Shown: piece by piece, positions 46,493 through 55,114 of the stretch | Layout of the letters: each line of letters opens with the position of its first letter | Numbering within the stretch: position 1 is the stretch's first letter | Source of the DNA: Flavobacterium sinopsychrotolerans | GTDB lineage: Bacteria; Bacteroidota; Bacteroidia; Flavobacteriales; Flavobacteriaceae | Assembly: GCF_900110375.1 (NCBI RefSeq) | Contig: NZ_FODN01000001.1 | Location: forward strand, 868,001 to 932,000 | DNA: 64,000 nucleotides | Reading direction: 5' to 3' | Notes under the pieces: generated by a model | The model's input: the letters and a program-made list of their open reading frames with translations, nothing else | Told to the model about the DNA's origin: nothing | Databases searched by the model: none | Made by a program: the position numbers and the translations under genes

Positions 46493-47980
46493 TTATTTAC
46501 TTTTTAACAAATCCACTATATTTCTATCATTCGAAAGTCTAGGGATTTTATTTTGACCGCCCAGTTTACCAATCGATTTCATATAGTCCTGAAAACCGTT
46601 TTTAACGACTTTAGAAATCACCACTTTTCGCAACACTTTGCCCACAATCAAATCATCATAATACATGTTTTGTTTTCGCATGGCATTGTCCAGCGCTTCC
46701 GCAAAAGATACGCTGTCTTCCGGTTCGTTCTCAAATTCAATAAACCATTGATGATATGGCAAACCTTCTGCGGGAGTGATTTGTGGTGCGACCGTAAATT
46801 CATTGATTCGAATGTTAGTGCCAATAATTGCTTCCTGCAACGCACTTTCCACTTCTTTCCCAATTACATGTTCTCCAAAAGCCGAAATATAATGTTTGAT
46901 TCTTCCCGAGACAATTATTCGGTATGGTTTTAAACTGGTAAACTGAACCGTATCGCCAATATTATAGCCCCAAAGTCCCGCATTGGTAGAAATTATCAAA
47001 ACATAATTCACTCCCAATTCTACTTCGCCAATAGTATATCGTTTTGGATTATCAGTATAGAATTCGTCACTTTTTTTAAACTCATAAAAAATACCGGAGT
47101 TCAAAAGCAGTAACATTCCTTTTTCTTTTTGGGAATCCTGGTACGCAAAAAACCCTTCCGAAGCCGGAAATAACTCAATACTATCTACTTTTCGTCCAAT
47201 AAGATTTTCAAATTTGGCGCGATACGGTTCATAATTCACGCCGCCATAAATAAACAAATTGAAATTTTTGAAGATTTCACCTACTGGCTTTCCTCCTTTT
47301 TGATGCAATTTCTCAAAATACATTTGTACCCAAGAAGGAATCCCAGAAATCACAGCCATATTTTCGTTGAATGTTTCCTCGACAATCGCATTTACTTTGG
47401 TTTCCCAATCTTCGATACAATTCGTTTCCCATGAGGGCATTCTGTTTTTTTGAAGGTATTTTGGAACAAAATGCGCCACAATTCCAGACAATCGACCCAA
47501 TTTAACGCCATTTTTTTCTTCTAATATTGGACTTCCTTGCAAGAAAATCATTTTCCCATCCACAAAATCAGCTTTTCCGGTTTCGTGAATGTAATGCAGG
47601 ATCGCATTGCGGGCCGCCTCAATATGATACGGCATCGATTCCTTAGTCAACGGAATATATTTGGCACCGGAAGTCGTCCCGGAAGTCTTCGCAAAATAGA
47701 GCGGTTTTCCTTTCCAAAGGATATTTTCCTCACCTTTTACCACCTTATCAACATACGGTTTTAACGCTTCATAATCCCGAACTGGAACTTGTTTGGCAAA
47801 ATCCTTCTCATTTTTTATTTGGTCAAAATGATGGTCGATACCAAATTGTGTTTGCTCCGCATCTTTGATTAATTTTCGTAAAACTTTCTTTTGCGTTTCA
47901 ATAGGATTATTGGCCCAAAGTTGTGTTTTCTTGTATATTTTTTGCGCAAATAATTTGGCTGCAATTGATTTTATTGACAT
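46493..47980 (-). CDS. GH3-family acyl-adenylate/amide synthetase-like protein
   Basis: 495 residues of the GH3 family, named after plant auxin-responsive enzymes that join amino acids to carboxylic acids through an acyl-adenylate. Visible are KTSGTTSGAKYIPLT (near 109-122, phosphate loop), YGGVNYEPY (near 243) and NTGLWGYNIGDT-like TNAGLWGYNIGDTVQF (near 333-348). Bacterial homologues are widespread in flavobacteria and their substrates are unknown. It lies between the M23-associated protein (38-base gap) and the DUF6909 gene. Confidence 0.88.
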   Translation of the reverse strand: MSIKSIAAKLFAQKIYKKTQLWANNPIETQKKVLRKLIKDAEQTQFGIDHHFDQIKNEKDFAKQVPVRDYEALKPYVDKVVKGEENILWKGKPLYFAKTSGTTSGAKYIPLTKESMPYHIEAARNAILHYIHETGKADFVDGKMIFLQGSPILEEKNGVKLGRLSGIVAHFVPKYLQKNRMPSWETNCIEDWETKVNAIVEETFNENMAVISGIPSWVQMYFEKLHQKGGKPVGEIFKNFNLFIYGGVNYEPYRAKFENLIGRKVDSIELFPASEGFFAYQDSQKEKGMLLLLNSGIFYEFKKSDEFYTDNPKRYTIGEVELGVNYVLIISTNAGLWGYNIGDTVQFTSLKPYRIIVSGRIKHYISAFGEHVIGKEVESALQEAIIGTNIRINEFTVAPQITPAEGLPYHQWFIEFENEPEDSVSFAEALDNAMRKQNMYYDDLIVGKVLRKVVISKVVKNGFQDYMKSIGKLGGQNKIPRLSNDRNIVDLLKSK

Positions 47981-48018
47981 TTTTATTTTTGTTCTTTAAA
48001 AGATAAAAATTTGTTTTT

Positions 48019-48516
48019 TTACTCTTTTTTTAATTTTTTAGAAAGCGGATTTTTCTCTTCTTTTGCTATTTGCTCCCGCAATTCCAATTCTTGTTTGGAT
48101 GGCGATAAATCAACTTGAGAAGAAACTTCATCTGCAGCCGAAAGTATCGAATCTTTACTGAATTTTGCATATTCTAATTCTCCTGTTAACACTTTCTGAA
48201 TGGATTTAATATACGCTTCATTTCTTTTCAAGGCTTTTGACAAAGAATCTGATTTTAAAGCCAGTTCCATAGCGTCTTTCTTTAATTTTGACGAAGAATA
48301 TCCTGGTATAAATTCTCGTAAAGGAGTAAAAGCAATAATAAAAGTGGTAACAAATGTAATAATTATTGCTCCTAAAGATGCTACCACAAAAACGTTCATT
48401 AAAGTAAGTTTCAATGAAAAAGTTTCTTCAAATGTATCTTCGTTTAGTATAATTAAACGTCGTTTATTGAATAAGTTTTCCTTTATTTTTCGCCGTTTTT
48501 GTCTTTTCTTGGACAT
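48019..48516 (-). CDS. Membrane-anchored coiled-coil protein; N-terminal half of an M23 peptidase, catalytic domain absent
   Basis: 165 residues: a basic N-terminus (KKRQKRRKIKENLFNKRR), the stretch LIILNEDTFEETFSLKLT, one membrane span (about 42-66) and a coiled region to the end. This matches what I recall as the N-terminal anchor of a flavobacterial M23 metallopeptidase coded next to tatA and GH3. Here the protein stops after KKLKKE and no LytM-type domain follows before the GH3 gene starts. Either this lineage lost the domain, or my memory of the full-length form does not apply. Probably periplasmic, scaffold-like. Confidence 0.65.
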   Translation of the reverse strand: MSKKRQKRRKIKENLFNKRRLIILNEDTFEETFSLKLTLMNVFVVASLGAIIITFVTTFIIAFTPLREFIPGYSSSKLKKDAMELALKSDSLSKALKRNEAYIKSIQKVLTGELEYAKFSKDSILSAADEVSSQVDLSPSKQELELREQIAKEEKNPLSKKLKKE

Positions 48517-48728
48517 ATAAATTGATTATTGAACAAATATAACAATTATTGTCGTTGCTTGTATTTCCTTGTATTGGTCCCGTATTACAAACCTAAATTA
48601 ATTTTTAGTAAATTTTTAACGCTTTTGAAACTAAATAAATGAAGTAAAATGAATTTCAGTAAACTAATTCTATTTACCTTTGCTTCTAGATTTATTACAA
48701 ATTTGCTTCGGCAATAAATTATCGTATT

Positions 48729-48902
48729 ATGAGTAGTATCGGTGTTACAGAAATCCTGATTATATTGGCAGTTGTTTTATTACTTTTTGGAGGTAAAAAA
48801 ATTCCGGAACTTATGAAAGGTTTTGGAAGCGGAATTAAGGAATTCAAAAATGCTGCTAAAGATGACCAACCAGCAGCTAGAAAAGAAGAAGAAACAAAAT
48901 AA
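48729..48902 (+). CDS. tatA: Sec-independent translocase TatA/TatE family subunit
   Basis: 57 residues, coded ATG at 48729 to TAA at 48902. The product has the TatA shape: a short N-terminus, one membrane helix ([14 protein letters not shown]), the hinge FGGKKIPEL and the amphipathic helix [14 protein letters not shown], then a charged tail. TatA forms the pore-like assembly of the twin-arginine system, which exports folded proteins. The open frame on the opposite strand over the same bases is a shadow. A strong terminator follows two bases after the stop; tatC is not in this window. Confidence 0.92.
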   Translation: MSSIGVTEILIILAVVLLLFGGKKIPELMKGFGSGIKEFKNAAKDDQPAARKEEETK

Positions 48903-48903
48903 A

Positions 48904-48938
48904 AAAAGAGGCTTTTCAATTATGAAAAGCCTTTTTTT
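48904..48938 (+). terminator. Terminator after tatA
   Basis: GGCTTTTCA (48910-48918) pairs with TGAAAAGCC (48923-48931), with an A-run before and T-run after, so it can also serve the converging tex gene. Confidence 0.9.
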
Positions 48939-48943
48939 ATGGG

Positions 48944-51067
48944 TTAAATAACCATTGTCAACTGAATTCTCTTTCTATCCTCATCGACTTCCGTTACTTT
49001 TACCTGAACGTGTTGGTGTAATTTTACCACTTCATTTACGTCGCTGACAAAACCCGCTTTGAGTTGCGAAATGTGTACCAAGCCACTTTCCTTGACTCCA
49101 ATATCCACAAAACAACCAAAATTGGTAATGTTATTGACAATTCCCGGTAAAACCATTCCTGTTTTTATATCTTTTATCGTTTTTACATTCGGGTCAAATT
49201 CAAAAACTTTGGCTGATTTTCTTGGGTCTAATCCTGGTTTCTCTAATTCTTTTATAATGTCTTTCAATCCCAATAAACCTATTTCTGATGTAATGTAATT
49301 TTCTAGTTTTATCAAAGCTGTTTTTTCTTTATTGGCAATCAAATCATTCACCGTCAATTTCAAGTCTTTTGCCATTTTCTCCACAATTCCATACGATTCC
49401 GGATGAACCGCTGAATTATCCAACGGATTTTTTGCGTTCGAAATTCGGATAAAAGCCACGCCTTGCTGATACGCTTTTTCACCTAAACGAGGCACTTTTT
49501 TGAGTTGTTTACGATCTGTAAATGGACCGTTTTCAGAACGATAATTCACAATGTTTTCGGCAAGCTTATCTCCTATTCCACTCACATAACTCAGTAAATG
49601 TTTACTCGCAGTATTAATGTTTATTCCAACTGAATTTACGCAACGAATCACCGTACTGTCTAATTCTTCTTTTAATTTATTTTGATCTACGTCATGTTGG
49701 TATTGACCTACGCCAATGGCTTTCGGGTCAATTTTCACCAATTCAGCCAACGGATCACTCAATCGTCTTCCGATAGAAACTGAGCCTCGAACCGTAACAT
49801 CATAATTAGGAAATTCGTCTCTGGCAATTTTCGAAGCCGAATACACCGATGCTCCCGCTTCGGAAACTATAAAAACTTGAACCGGCTTATCAAAAGCTAT
49901 TTTCTTGATAAAGAATTCCGTTTCACGTGATGCAGTTCCGTTTCCTATTGAAATCGCATCTATTTTGTAAGAATTCACCATCGAACGGATTTTTTTCATC
50001 GCCATCGCTTCCTCCTTTTGAGGCGCATGTGGATAAATGGTTTCATTATACAACAAATCTCCTTTTTCGTCCAAACAAACAATTTTACATCCACTTCTAA
50101 AACCCGGATCAATCGCCAGAATTCGTTTTTCACCCAAAGGCGGTGCCAACAATAATTGCCCTAAATTATTCGCAAAAACCTGAATCGAATTGGCATCAGC
50201 CTTCGCTTTAGCTTCTTGCAAAGCTTCGTTTGAAATGGCCGGATTCAGTAATCGTTTGTAACTGTCTTCTATGGCTAATTGTACGTTTGGCGTAGTTTTA
50301 TTTTGACCTTTCAAAACTAACGCATCAATAATATCATACGCTTCATCAATATCAACTTCAACTTTAAACTTGATAAAACCTTCATTTTCGGCACGAAGCA
50401 TCGCTAATAATCGATGCGATGGTGCTTTAGTCAACGATTCTGACCAATCGAAATACTGACTGAATTTCTGCGCCGCTTCTTCGTCTTTTTTCGTTTTTAC
50501 AACTTTGGTGGTAATGGTTGCTTTGCGTTGGTACAATCTTCGGAGTTGCTTTCGAACATAAATATTTTCATTAATCCATTCGGCAATAATATCTCTGGCA
50601 CCTTGTAATGCCGCATCTTCATTAATGATATTTTCGTTCAAATATTTTGTCGAAATAAAATCGACATCATCATTATTCTGCGCCATAATGATTTTTGCTA
50701 ATGGCTCCAATCCGTTTTCGCGGGCAGCATCGGCTTTAGTTTTTTTCTTCTTTTTGAATGGCAGATAAAAATCTTCTAATTCCTGTAAATCGAAACTTTT
50801 CTGGATTTTTTTATCTAATTCTGGGCTAAGCGCATTTTGTTCCTGAATCGATTTTAAAATCGCTTCTTTGCGTTTTACAATCACTTCGTATTCCTTTTGG
50901 AATTTAGCAATTTGCTCAATAAAGACTTCGTCCAGATTACCGGTTTTGTCTTTTCGATACCGCGAAATAAACGGAATTGTACAATCTTCCTGTAATAATT
51001 GAACGGTATTTTGAATGTTAATCGCTGCTGTTTGAACAGACTTAGCTATGAATTGTATGTTAGTCAT
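48944..51067 (-). CDS. tex: Tex-family RNA-binding transcription accessory protein
   Basis: 707 residues. Parts in order: N-terminal helical Tex domain with PFISRYRKDKTGNLDE (near 33-48), an RNase H-like YqgF domain with LAIDPGFRSGCKIVC (near 320-335), helix-hairpin-helix repeats (SGIGDKLAENIVNYR, near 500) and a C-terminal S1 domain (about 635-705, GMVLPGIVNNITNFGCFVDIG). Tex binds nucleic acids and influences transcription. Length and layout are normal. It converges with tatA across the shared terminator. Confidence 0.95.
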   Translation of the reverse strand: MTNIQFIAKSVQTAAINIQNTVQLLQEDCTIPFISRYRKDKTGNLDEVFIEQIAKFQKEYEVIVKRKEAILKSIQEQNALSPELDKKIQKSFDLQELEDFYLPFKKKKKTKADAARENGLEPLAKIIMAQNNDDVDFISTKYLNENIINEDAALQGARDIIAEWINENIYVRKQLRRLYQRKATITTKVVKTKKDEEAAQKFSQYFDWSESLTKAPSHRLLAMLRAENEGFIKFKVEVDIDEAYDIIDALVLKGQNKTTPNVQLAIEDSYKRLLNPAISNEALQEAKAKADANSIQVFANNLGQLLLAPPLGEKRILAIDPGFRSGCKIVCLDEKGDLLYNETIYPHAPQKEEAMAMKKIRSMVNSYKIDAISIGNGTASRETEFFIKKIAFDKPVQVFIVSEAGASVYSASKIARDEFPNYDVTVRGSVSIGRRLSDPLAELVKIDPKAIGVGQYQHDVDQNKLKEELDSTVIRCVNSVGININTASKHLLSYVSGIGDKLAENIVNYRSENGPFTDRKQLKKVPRLGEKAYQQGVAFIRISNAKNPLDNSAVHPESYGIVEKMAKDLKLTVNDLIANKEKTALIKLENYITSEIGLLGLKDIIKELEKPGLDPRKSAKVFEFDPNVKTIKDIKTGMVLPGIVNNITNFGCFVDIGVKESGLVHISQLKAGFVSDVNEVVKLHQHVQVKVTEVDEDRKRIQLTMVI

Positions 51068-51105
51068 TTTAAATTTAAGATTATAAAATCATATTGCTAA
51101 AATAG

Positions 51106-51113
51106 TATCTTTG
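51106..51113 (+). promoter_or_regulatory. -7 box TATCTTTG for the DUF1294 gene
   Basis: TATCTTTG is an exact TAnnTTTG match 18 bases before the ATG at 51132. It covers an in-frame TTG at 51111, so that TTG cannot be the start. Confidence 0.6.
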
Positions 51114-51131
51114 GGTCAAAACTCCTTATTT

Positions 51132-51410
51132 ATGTCTTTTTTATTCTGGTATTTTCCGCTTATTAATTTAGTCGCTTTTTCAATAATAGGAGTTGACAAA
51201 CGGCTGGCCATACAGCAAAAATGGAGAATTTCAGAACGTAATTTATTGTTTACAAGTATTCTGGGCGGCACAATTGGTTCCGGGTTAGCCATGCTTTTCT
51301 TTAGACATAAAACCTCAAAAGAAAGCTTCCTTTTGAGGTTTTACGGAATTATTGTAATCCAAATTTTAATCCTTTTTGTACTTTTTTATTCTGGAATAAT
51401 AGAGTACTAA
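51132..51410 (+). CDS. DUF1294 small membrane protein
   Basis: 92 residues from the ATG at 51132, chosen because the promoter box covers the upstream TTG. Three membrane spans are visible (about 3-20, 38-55 and 68-88) with a conserved basic loop VDKRLAIQQKWRISE and the segment GGTIGSGLAMLFFRHKTSK, all typical of DUF1294. Its role is unknown. The TAA stop overlaps the stop of rpiB on the other strand. Confidence 0.85.
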   Translation: MSFLFWYFPLINLVAFSIIGVDKRLAIQQKWRISERNLLFTSILGGTIGSGLAMLFFRHKTSKESFLLRFYGIIVIQILILFVLFYSGIIEY

Positions 51411-51835
51411 CAAGAAATTTTATCTACTCTATTTTGGTGTCTTCCACCTTCAAATTCAGTGTTTAAAAATGCTTCTACCATTTCTACTGCTTGTGGAATC
51501 GAAGTAAAACGAGCAGGAATACTAATAATGTTCGCATCATTATGCTGACGTGCCAAAACTGCAATTTCCTTCATCCAGCATAAAGCAGCACGAACTTTGG
51601 CTTGTTTATTTACTGTCATTGAAATTCCGTTTCCGCTTCCGCAAATAACAATTCCAAAATCAGCTTTTCCTTCAGAAACATCTGTGGCAACAGGACGTCC
51701 AAAATCAGGATAATCCACGCTTTCTGCTGAATCGGTTCCGTAATTCGTTACTTCATGTCCTTTTGCTTGCAGCATTTCAACAATTGCTTTTTTGTAATCC
51801 GGTCCTGCGTGATCGTTTCCTATGGAGATTTTCAT
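51407..51835 (-). CDS. rpiB: Ribose-5-phosphate isomerase B
   Basis: 142 residues. N-terminal ISIGNDHAGPDYK and the active-site region IVICGSGNGISMTVNK (Cys near 66 as catalytic base) identify the RpiB/LacAB family, which interconverts ribose-5-phosphate and ribulose-5-phosphate. It is the last gene before the 730-base non-coding region and is transcribed away from it. Confidence 0.95.
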   Translation of the reverse strand: MKISIGNDHAGPDYKKAIVEMLQAKGHEVTNYGTDSAESVDYPDFGRPVATDVSEGKADFGIVICGSGNGISMTVNKQAKVRAALCWMKEIAVLARQHNDANIISIPARFTSIPQAVEMVEAFLNTEFEGGRHQNRVDKISC

Positions 51836-52566
51836 ATTATATGTATTAGGTTGTGTGCTGCAAATTTAAATAAAGTAATCTATTCTGATGAATTTAAATC
51901 TTGCTTCTTTATTAGATAATTTTAATTGAAATTTACCTTCAAAAATGAATTCAACAAACGCTTCTGTAACTATCAGATTCATATTGAATTAGCAGTTATC
52001 AACAATTCTGTAAAATGTATAAATAGCTGTAAATCAATGAAAAATTTATAAAATAAATGTTAAAAATTTGCATTGTTAATAGCAAAACGTAATCACTTGA
52101 TATTCAGTTAACTTTAAATTAACATAAAGTGTTCATAACTTTAGATAGAATATTAGAAGTTTTTTTGGGTTGTATCCAAAAAATAAGTAATCCAAAACCC
52201 AGTTTTTAAATCCTAATTTAGTTCGGGGAATTTTTAGAATAGTTATCAATATTAAAAAGCAGGTTATCAACAAAAAACCGTAGTGTGAGTTATTTACAAA
52301 ACCAATAGTTTTTCTGTTATCAACCATTGTTAATTAAAATCTAAAAATACTTTAAAACTAAGACTTTATCCAAAAATAAGTATGTTGATAACTCCCGATA
52401 ACATCTTTAAACTTGATTTCAATGCGTTTTAAAATAAATTTATTGCCACTATTAACAAGCTATAATAACAACCAAAAAATAATTTAAATTTAATTTTTCT
52501 TTTTTATTATATTAATATATGTTGACAACTTTCAAAAAAATTAAAGTCAAAAAATTGATTTCAGTT
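51836..52566. other. Candidate chromosomal replication origin (oriC)
   Basis: The largest non-coding stretch in the window. It holds a cluster of DnaA-box-like 9-mers: TTATCAACA at 51996 and 52264 (plus) and 52383 (minus), TTATCAATA at 52243, TTATCAACC at 52317, TTATCCAAA at 52366, TTGTCAACA at 52520 (minus) and TTATTTACA at 52290. Five of them share the longer core GTTATCAA. A run of nearly pure A and T at about 52480-52520 could be the unwinding element. Gene direction changes from mainly minus to mainly plus across it. Compared with the Escherichia coli box TTATCCACA, the main repeat differs at one base. Confidence 0.7.
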
Positions 52567-52800
52567 TCAAACGATTTTCAAATTGTTGTTTAGGTTGTCT
52601 AATAATTCCTGAACTTTTTCAAAATCGTTGAAATGAATTTTGAGTTTGATTCCACCGTAGGCGAAACTGCCAAAAGGATCAATGGAAACCAACGTTTCGT
52701 TTTCAAAAAAATAGTTAATCTCTTCCTGCTCCAGCAAATGCTTAATAACTACAATTTCATGGGAATAATTGAAAATTGCAATGGTTTGAAATTCTTCCAT
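52567..52800 (-). CDS. DUF2007 small protein
   Basis: 77 residues with an alternating beta-alpha-beta pattern (FQTIAIFNYSHEIVVIKHLL, INYFFENE, GIKLKIHFNDFEKVQELL), as in DUF2007, a small ACT- or PII-like family called putative signal-transducing proteins. No signal or membrane span. It is transcribed towards the candidate origin, which starts at once beyond its stop. Function unknown. Confidence 0.82.
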   Translation of the reverse strand: MEEFQTIAIFNYSHEIVVIKHLLEQEEINYFFENETLVSIDPFGSFAYGGIKLKIHFNDFEKVQELLDNLNNNLKIV

Positions 52801-52919
52801 TTTTGATACTTTTTATAAAGATACAACTATTCTGTAAAGTTATATTTTCTTTAAAACTGTGCTCTCTTTACTGATAACAGTTTAGTATTTTGTAATTTTA
52901 GACTTTTAAGAACAGATTT

Positions 52920-55109
52920 ATGAGTAAAAGATTAAGAAAGCCGATAAAAAAAGGGAAAGATTTCTCTGAAAAAATTATAAAAATATTATCGCAAAGTGCT
53001 AATAAAGCATTTAACTACAAACAAATAGGAGCAAAGCTAGAGCTTGACGATACCGAAAGCAGAAATCAAATTATCAAAGATTTGAAGATTTTGGCTTCGC
53101 AAAATAAAATTATAGAATCAGAACCAGGTAAATACTTAGTGAAGGCTGAAAGTAAAGAGTATTACGAAGGTAAGATTGACATGACAGGACGTAAAACAGC
53201 TTATTTTGTTTGTCCTGAAATGGAAGAAGATGTCTTTATTCCTACAAATAACTTAAACCACGCTTTAGACAAAGACATTGTCAAAGTGTATGTTTACAAT
53301 CGTAGAAAAGGAAAAAGACCGGAAGGTGAAGTGATTGAAGTCCTTGAAAGACATAAAACCGATTTTGTTGGTGTTATTGACATTCAAGCTAATTTTGCTT
53401 TTGTTTCTACAGCAAATCCAAAAATGTATACTGATATTTTTATTCCAAAGGATAAAATAGGCGAGGCGGAGCAGGGCGATGTAGTTTTGGTTCATATCGA
53501 AGATTGGCCAGCCAGAGCTGACAGTCCTTTTGGTTCTGTAATAAAAGTTTTAGGGAAACCTGGAGAGCATGATACAGAAATCCATGCAATTCTTGCTGAA
53601 TACGGTTTGCCATCAGAATTTCCTATTGAAGTGGAAACGTTTGCACAAAAAATTGATACTTCAATAGAAGAAAGTGAAATTGCCAAACGTCGCGATATGC
53701 GTGATACGTTGACTTTTACCATTGATCCAAAAGATGCGAAGGATTTTGATGATGCACTTTCATTCAAAAAACTAGAAAATGGTAACTACGAAATTGGTAT
53801 TCACATTGCCGATGTTTCGCATTATCTTCAAGAAGGAACAATTCTGGATGATGAAGCGTATCAAAGAGCAACTTCGGTTTATTTAGTTGATCGAGTAGTG
53901 CCAATGTTACCTGAAGTATTATCAAATTTTGCGTGTTCATTACGTCCAAATGAAGAAAAATATACATTCTCAGCTATATTCGAAATTACCGAAACATCGC
54001 AAGTGGTGAATCAATGGTTTGGTAGAACAGTAATTTACTCTGATCAACGTTTTGCTTACGAAGAAGCGCAGTACATCATAGAAACCAAAGACGATGTGAT
54101 TCCGGAAGAAATTTCGATTACAGGAAGTTCGTATCAAGTTTCAGCAGCAATTGTTGCTGCGACGCTAAAAATGGATGAATTAGCTAAAATTCTTAGAAAA
54201 AGAAGAATGGCTGAAGGAGCAATTTCTTTTGATAAAGTAGAAGTGAAGTTCAATTTAGATGAAGCAGGCGAACCTCAAGGTGTTTATTTTAAAGTTTCAA
54301 AAGATGCGAATCATCTGATTGAAGAATTCATGCTTTTAGCCAATAGAAAAGTAGCGGAATATATTGGAAAACAAAAGAAAACCTTCATTTACAGGATTCA
54401 CGATGAGCCAAATGAAGATAAACTTTTTGCGATGCAAGCTGTTATTGCCAAGTTTGGACATAAAATTGATTTTAAACAAGGTTCTATTTCACAAGCTTTG
54501 AATAAATTAATGGAAGATGTAAATGGTAAGAAAGAACAGAATTTAATTGATACGCTTGCGATTAGAAGTATGAGTAAAGCCAAATATTCTACGGATAACA
54601 TAGGACATTACGGTTTAGCTTTTGATTATTATTCGCATTTTACCTCGCCAATTCGTCGTTATCCAGATGTCATGGTGCATCGATTGTTGCAGCATTATTT
54701 GGATGGAGGAAAATCTGTTGATGAAGAAACATATGAAACTAAGTGTTTGCATTCATCAACAATGGAAGGTTTAGCAACCAATGCGGAACGTGATTCTATC
54801 AAATACATGCAGGTAAAATACATGCAGGATCATCAGGATGAGGAATTTTTAGGCGTAATTTCCGGTGTGACAGAGTGGGGAATTTATGTTGAAATCATCG
54901 AGAATAAATGTGAAGGAATGTGTAGAATCAGAGATATAAAAGATGATTATTACACTTTTGACGAAAAACAATATGCACTAACCGGCGCAACTTCTGGTAA
55001 ATTATTACAATTAGGAGACGAAATTTACGTTAAAGTAAAAAATGCCGATTTAGTTAAAAAACAACTGGATTTTAATTTTTTAAGAAGAATTGAAGAACCG
55101 TTAAAATAA
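52920..55109 (+). CDS. rnr: Ribonuclease R
   Basis: 729 residues. Order: N-terminal winged helix, cold-shock domains, the RNB catalytic domain with DPKDAKDFDDAL (near 270-281; the four aspartates hold magnesium) and the C-terminal S1 domain (about 640-722). It degrades RNA 3' to 5', including structured RNA. The arrangement is the full one. A GIN-domain gene begins five bases after the stop, so they are likely co-transcribed. Confidence 0.97.
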   Translation: MSKRLRKPIKKGKDFSEKIIKILSQSANKAFNYKQIGAKLELDDTESRNQIIKDLKILASQNKIIESEPGKYLVKAESKEYYEGKIDMTGRKTAYFVCPEMEEDVFIPTNNLNHALDKDIVKVYVYNRRKGKRPEGEVIEVLERHKTDFVGVIDIQANFAFVSTANPKMYTDIFIPKDKIGEAEQGDVVLVHIEDWPARADSPFGSVIKVLGKPGEHDTEIHAILAEYGLPSEFPIEVETFAQKIDTSIEESEIAKRRDMRDTLTFTIDPKDAKDFDDALSFKKLENGNYEIGIHIADVSHYLQEGTILDDEAYQRATSVYLVDRVVPMLPEVLSNFACSLRPNEEKYTFSAIFEITETSQVVNQWFGRTVIYSDQRFAYEEAQYIIETKDDVIPEEISITGSSYQVSAAIVAATLKMDELAKILRKRRMAEGAISFDKVEVKFNLDEAGEPQGVYFKVSKDANHLIEEFMLLANRKVAEYIGKQKKTFIYRIHDEPNEDKLFAMQAVIAKFGHKIDFKQGSISQALNKLMEDVNGKKEQNLIDTLAIRSMSKAKYSTDNIGHYGLAFDYYSHFTSPIRRYPDVMVHRLLQHYLDGGKSVDEETYETKCLHSSTMEGLATNAERDSIKYMQVKYMQDHQDEEFLGVISGVTEWGIYVEIIENKCEGMCRIRDIKDDYYTFDEKQYALTGATSGKLLQLGDEIYVKVKNADLVKKQLDFNFLRRIEEPLK

Positions 55110-55114
55110 AAAAA

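Noticed and set aside
48719..48919. 66-codon minus-strand open frame opposite tatA
   Set aside because: It is the shadow of the tatA gene, whose product has clear TatA features.
51111..51131. TTG start for the DUF1294 gene
   Set aside because: The TTG is inside an exact TATCTTTG promoter box; the ATG at 51132 is used.
52133..52327. 64-codon minus-strand open frame inside the candidate origin
   Set aside because: Very AT-rich, low-complexity product, overlaps DnaA-box-like repeats and has no recognisable family or start context; treated as chance.
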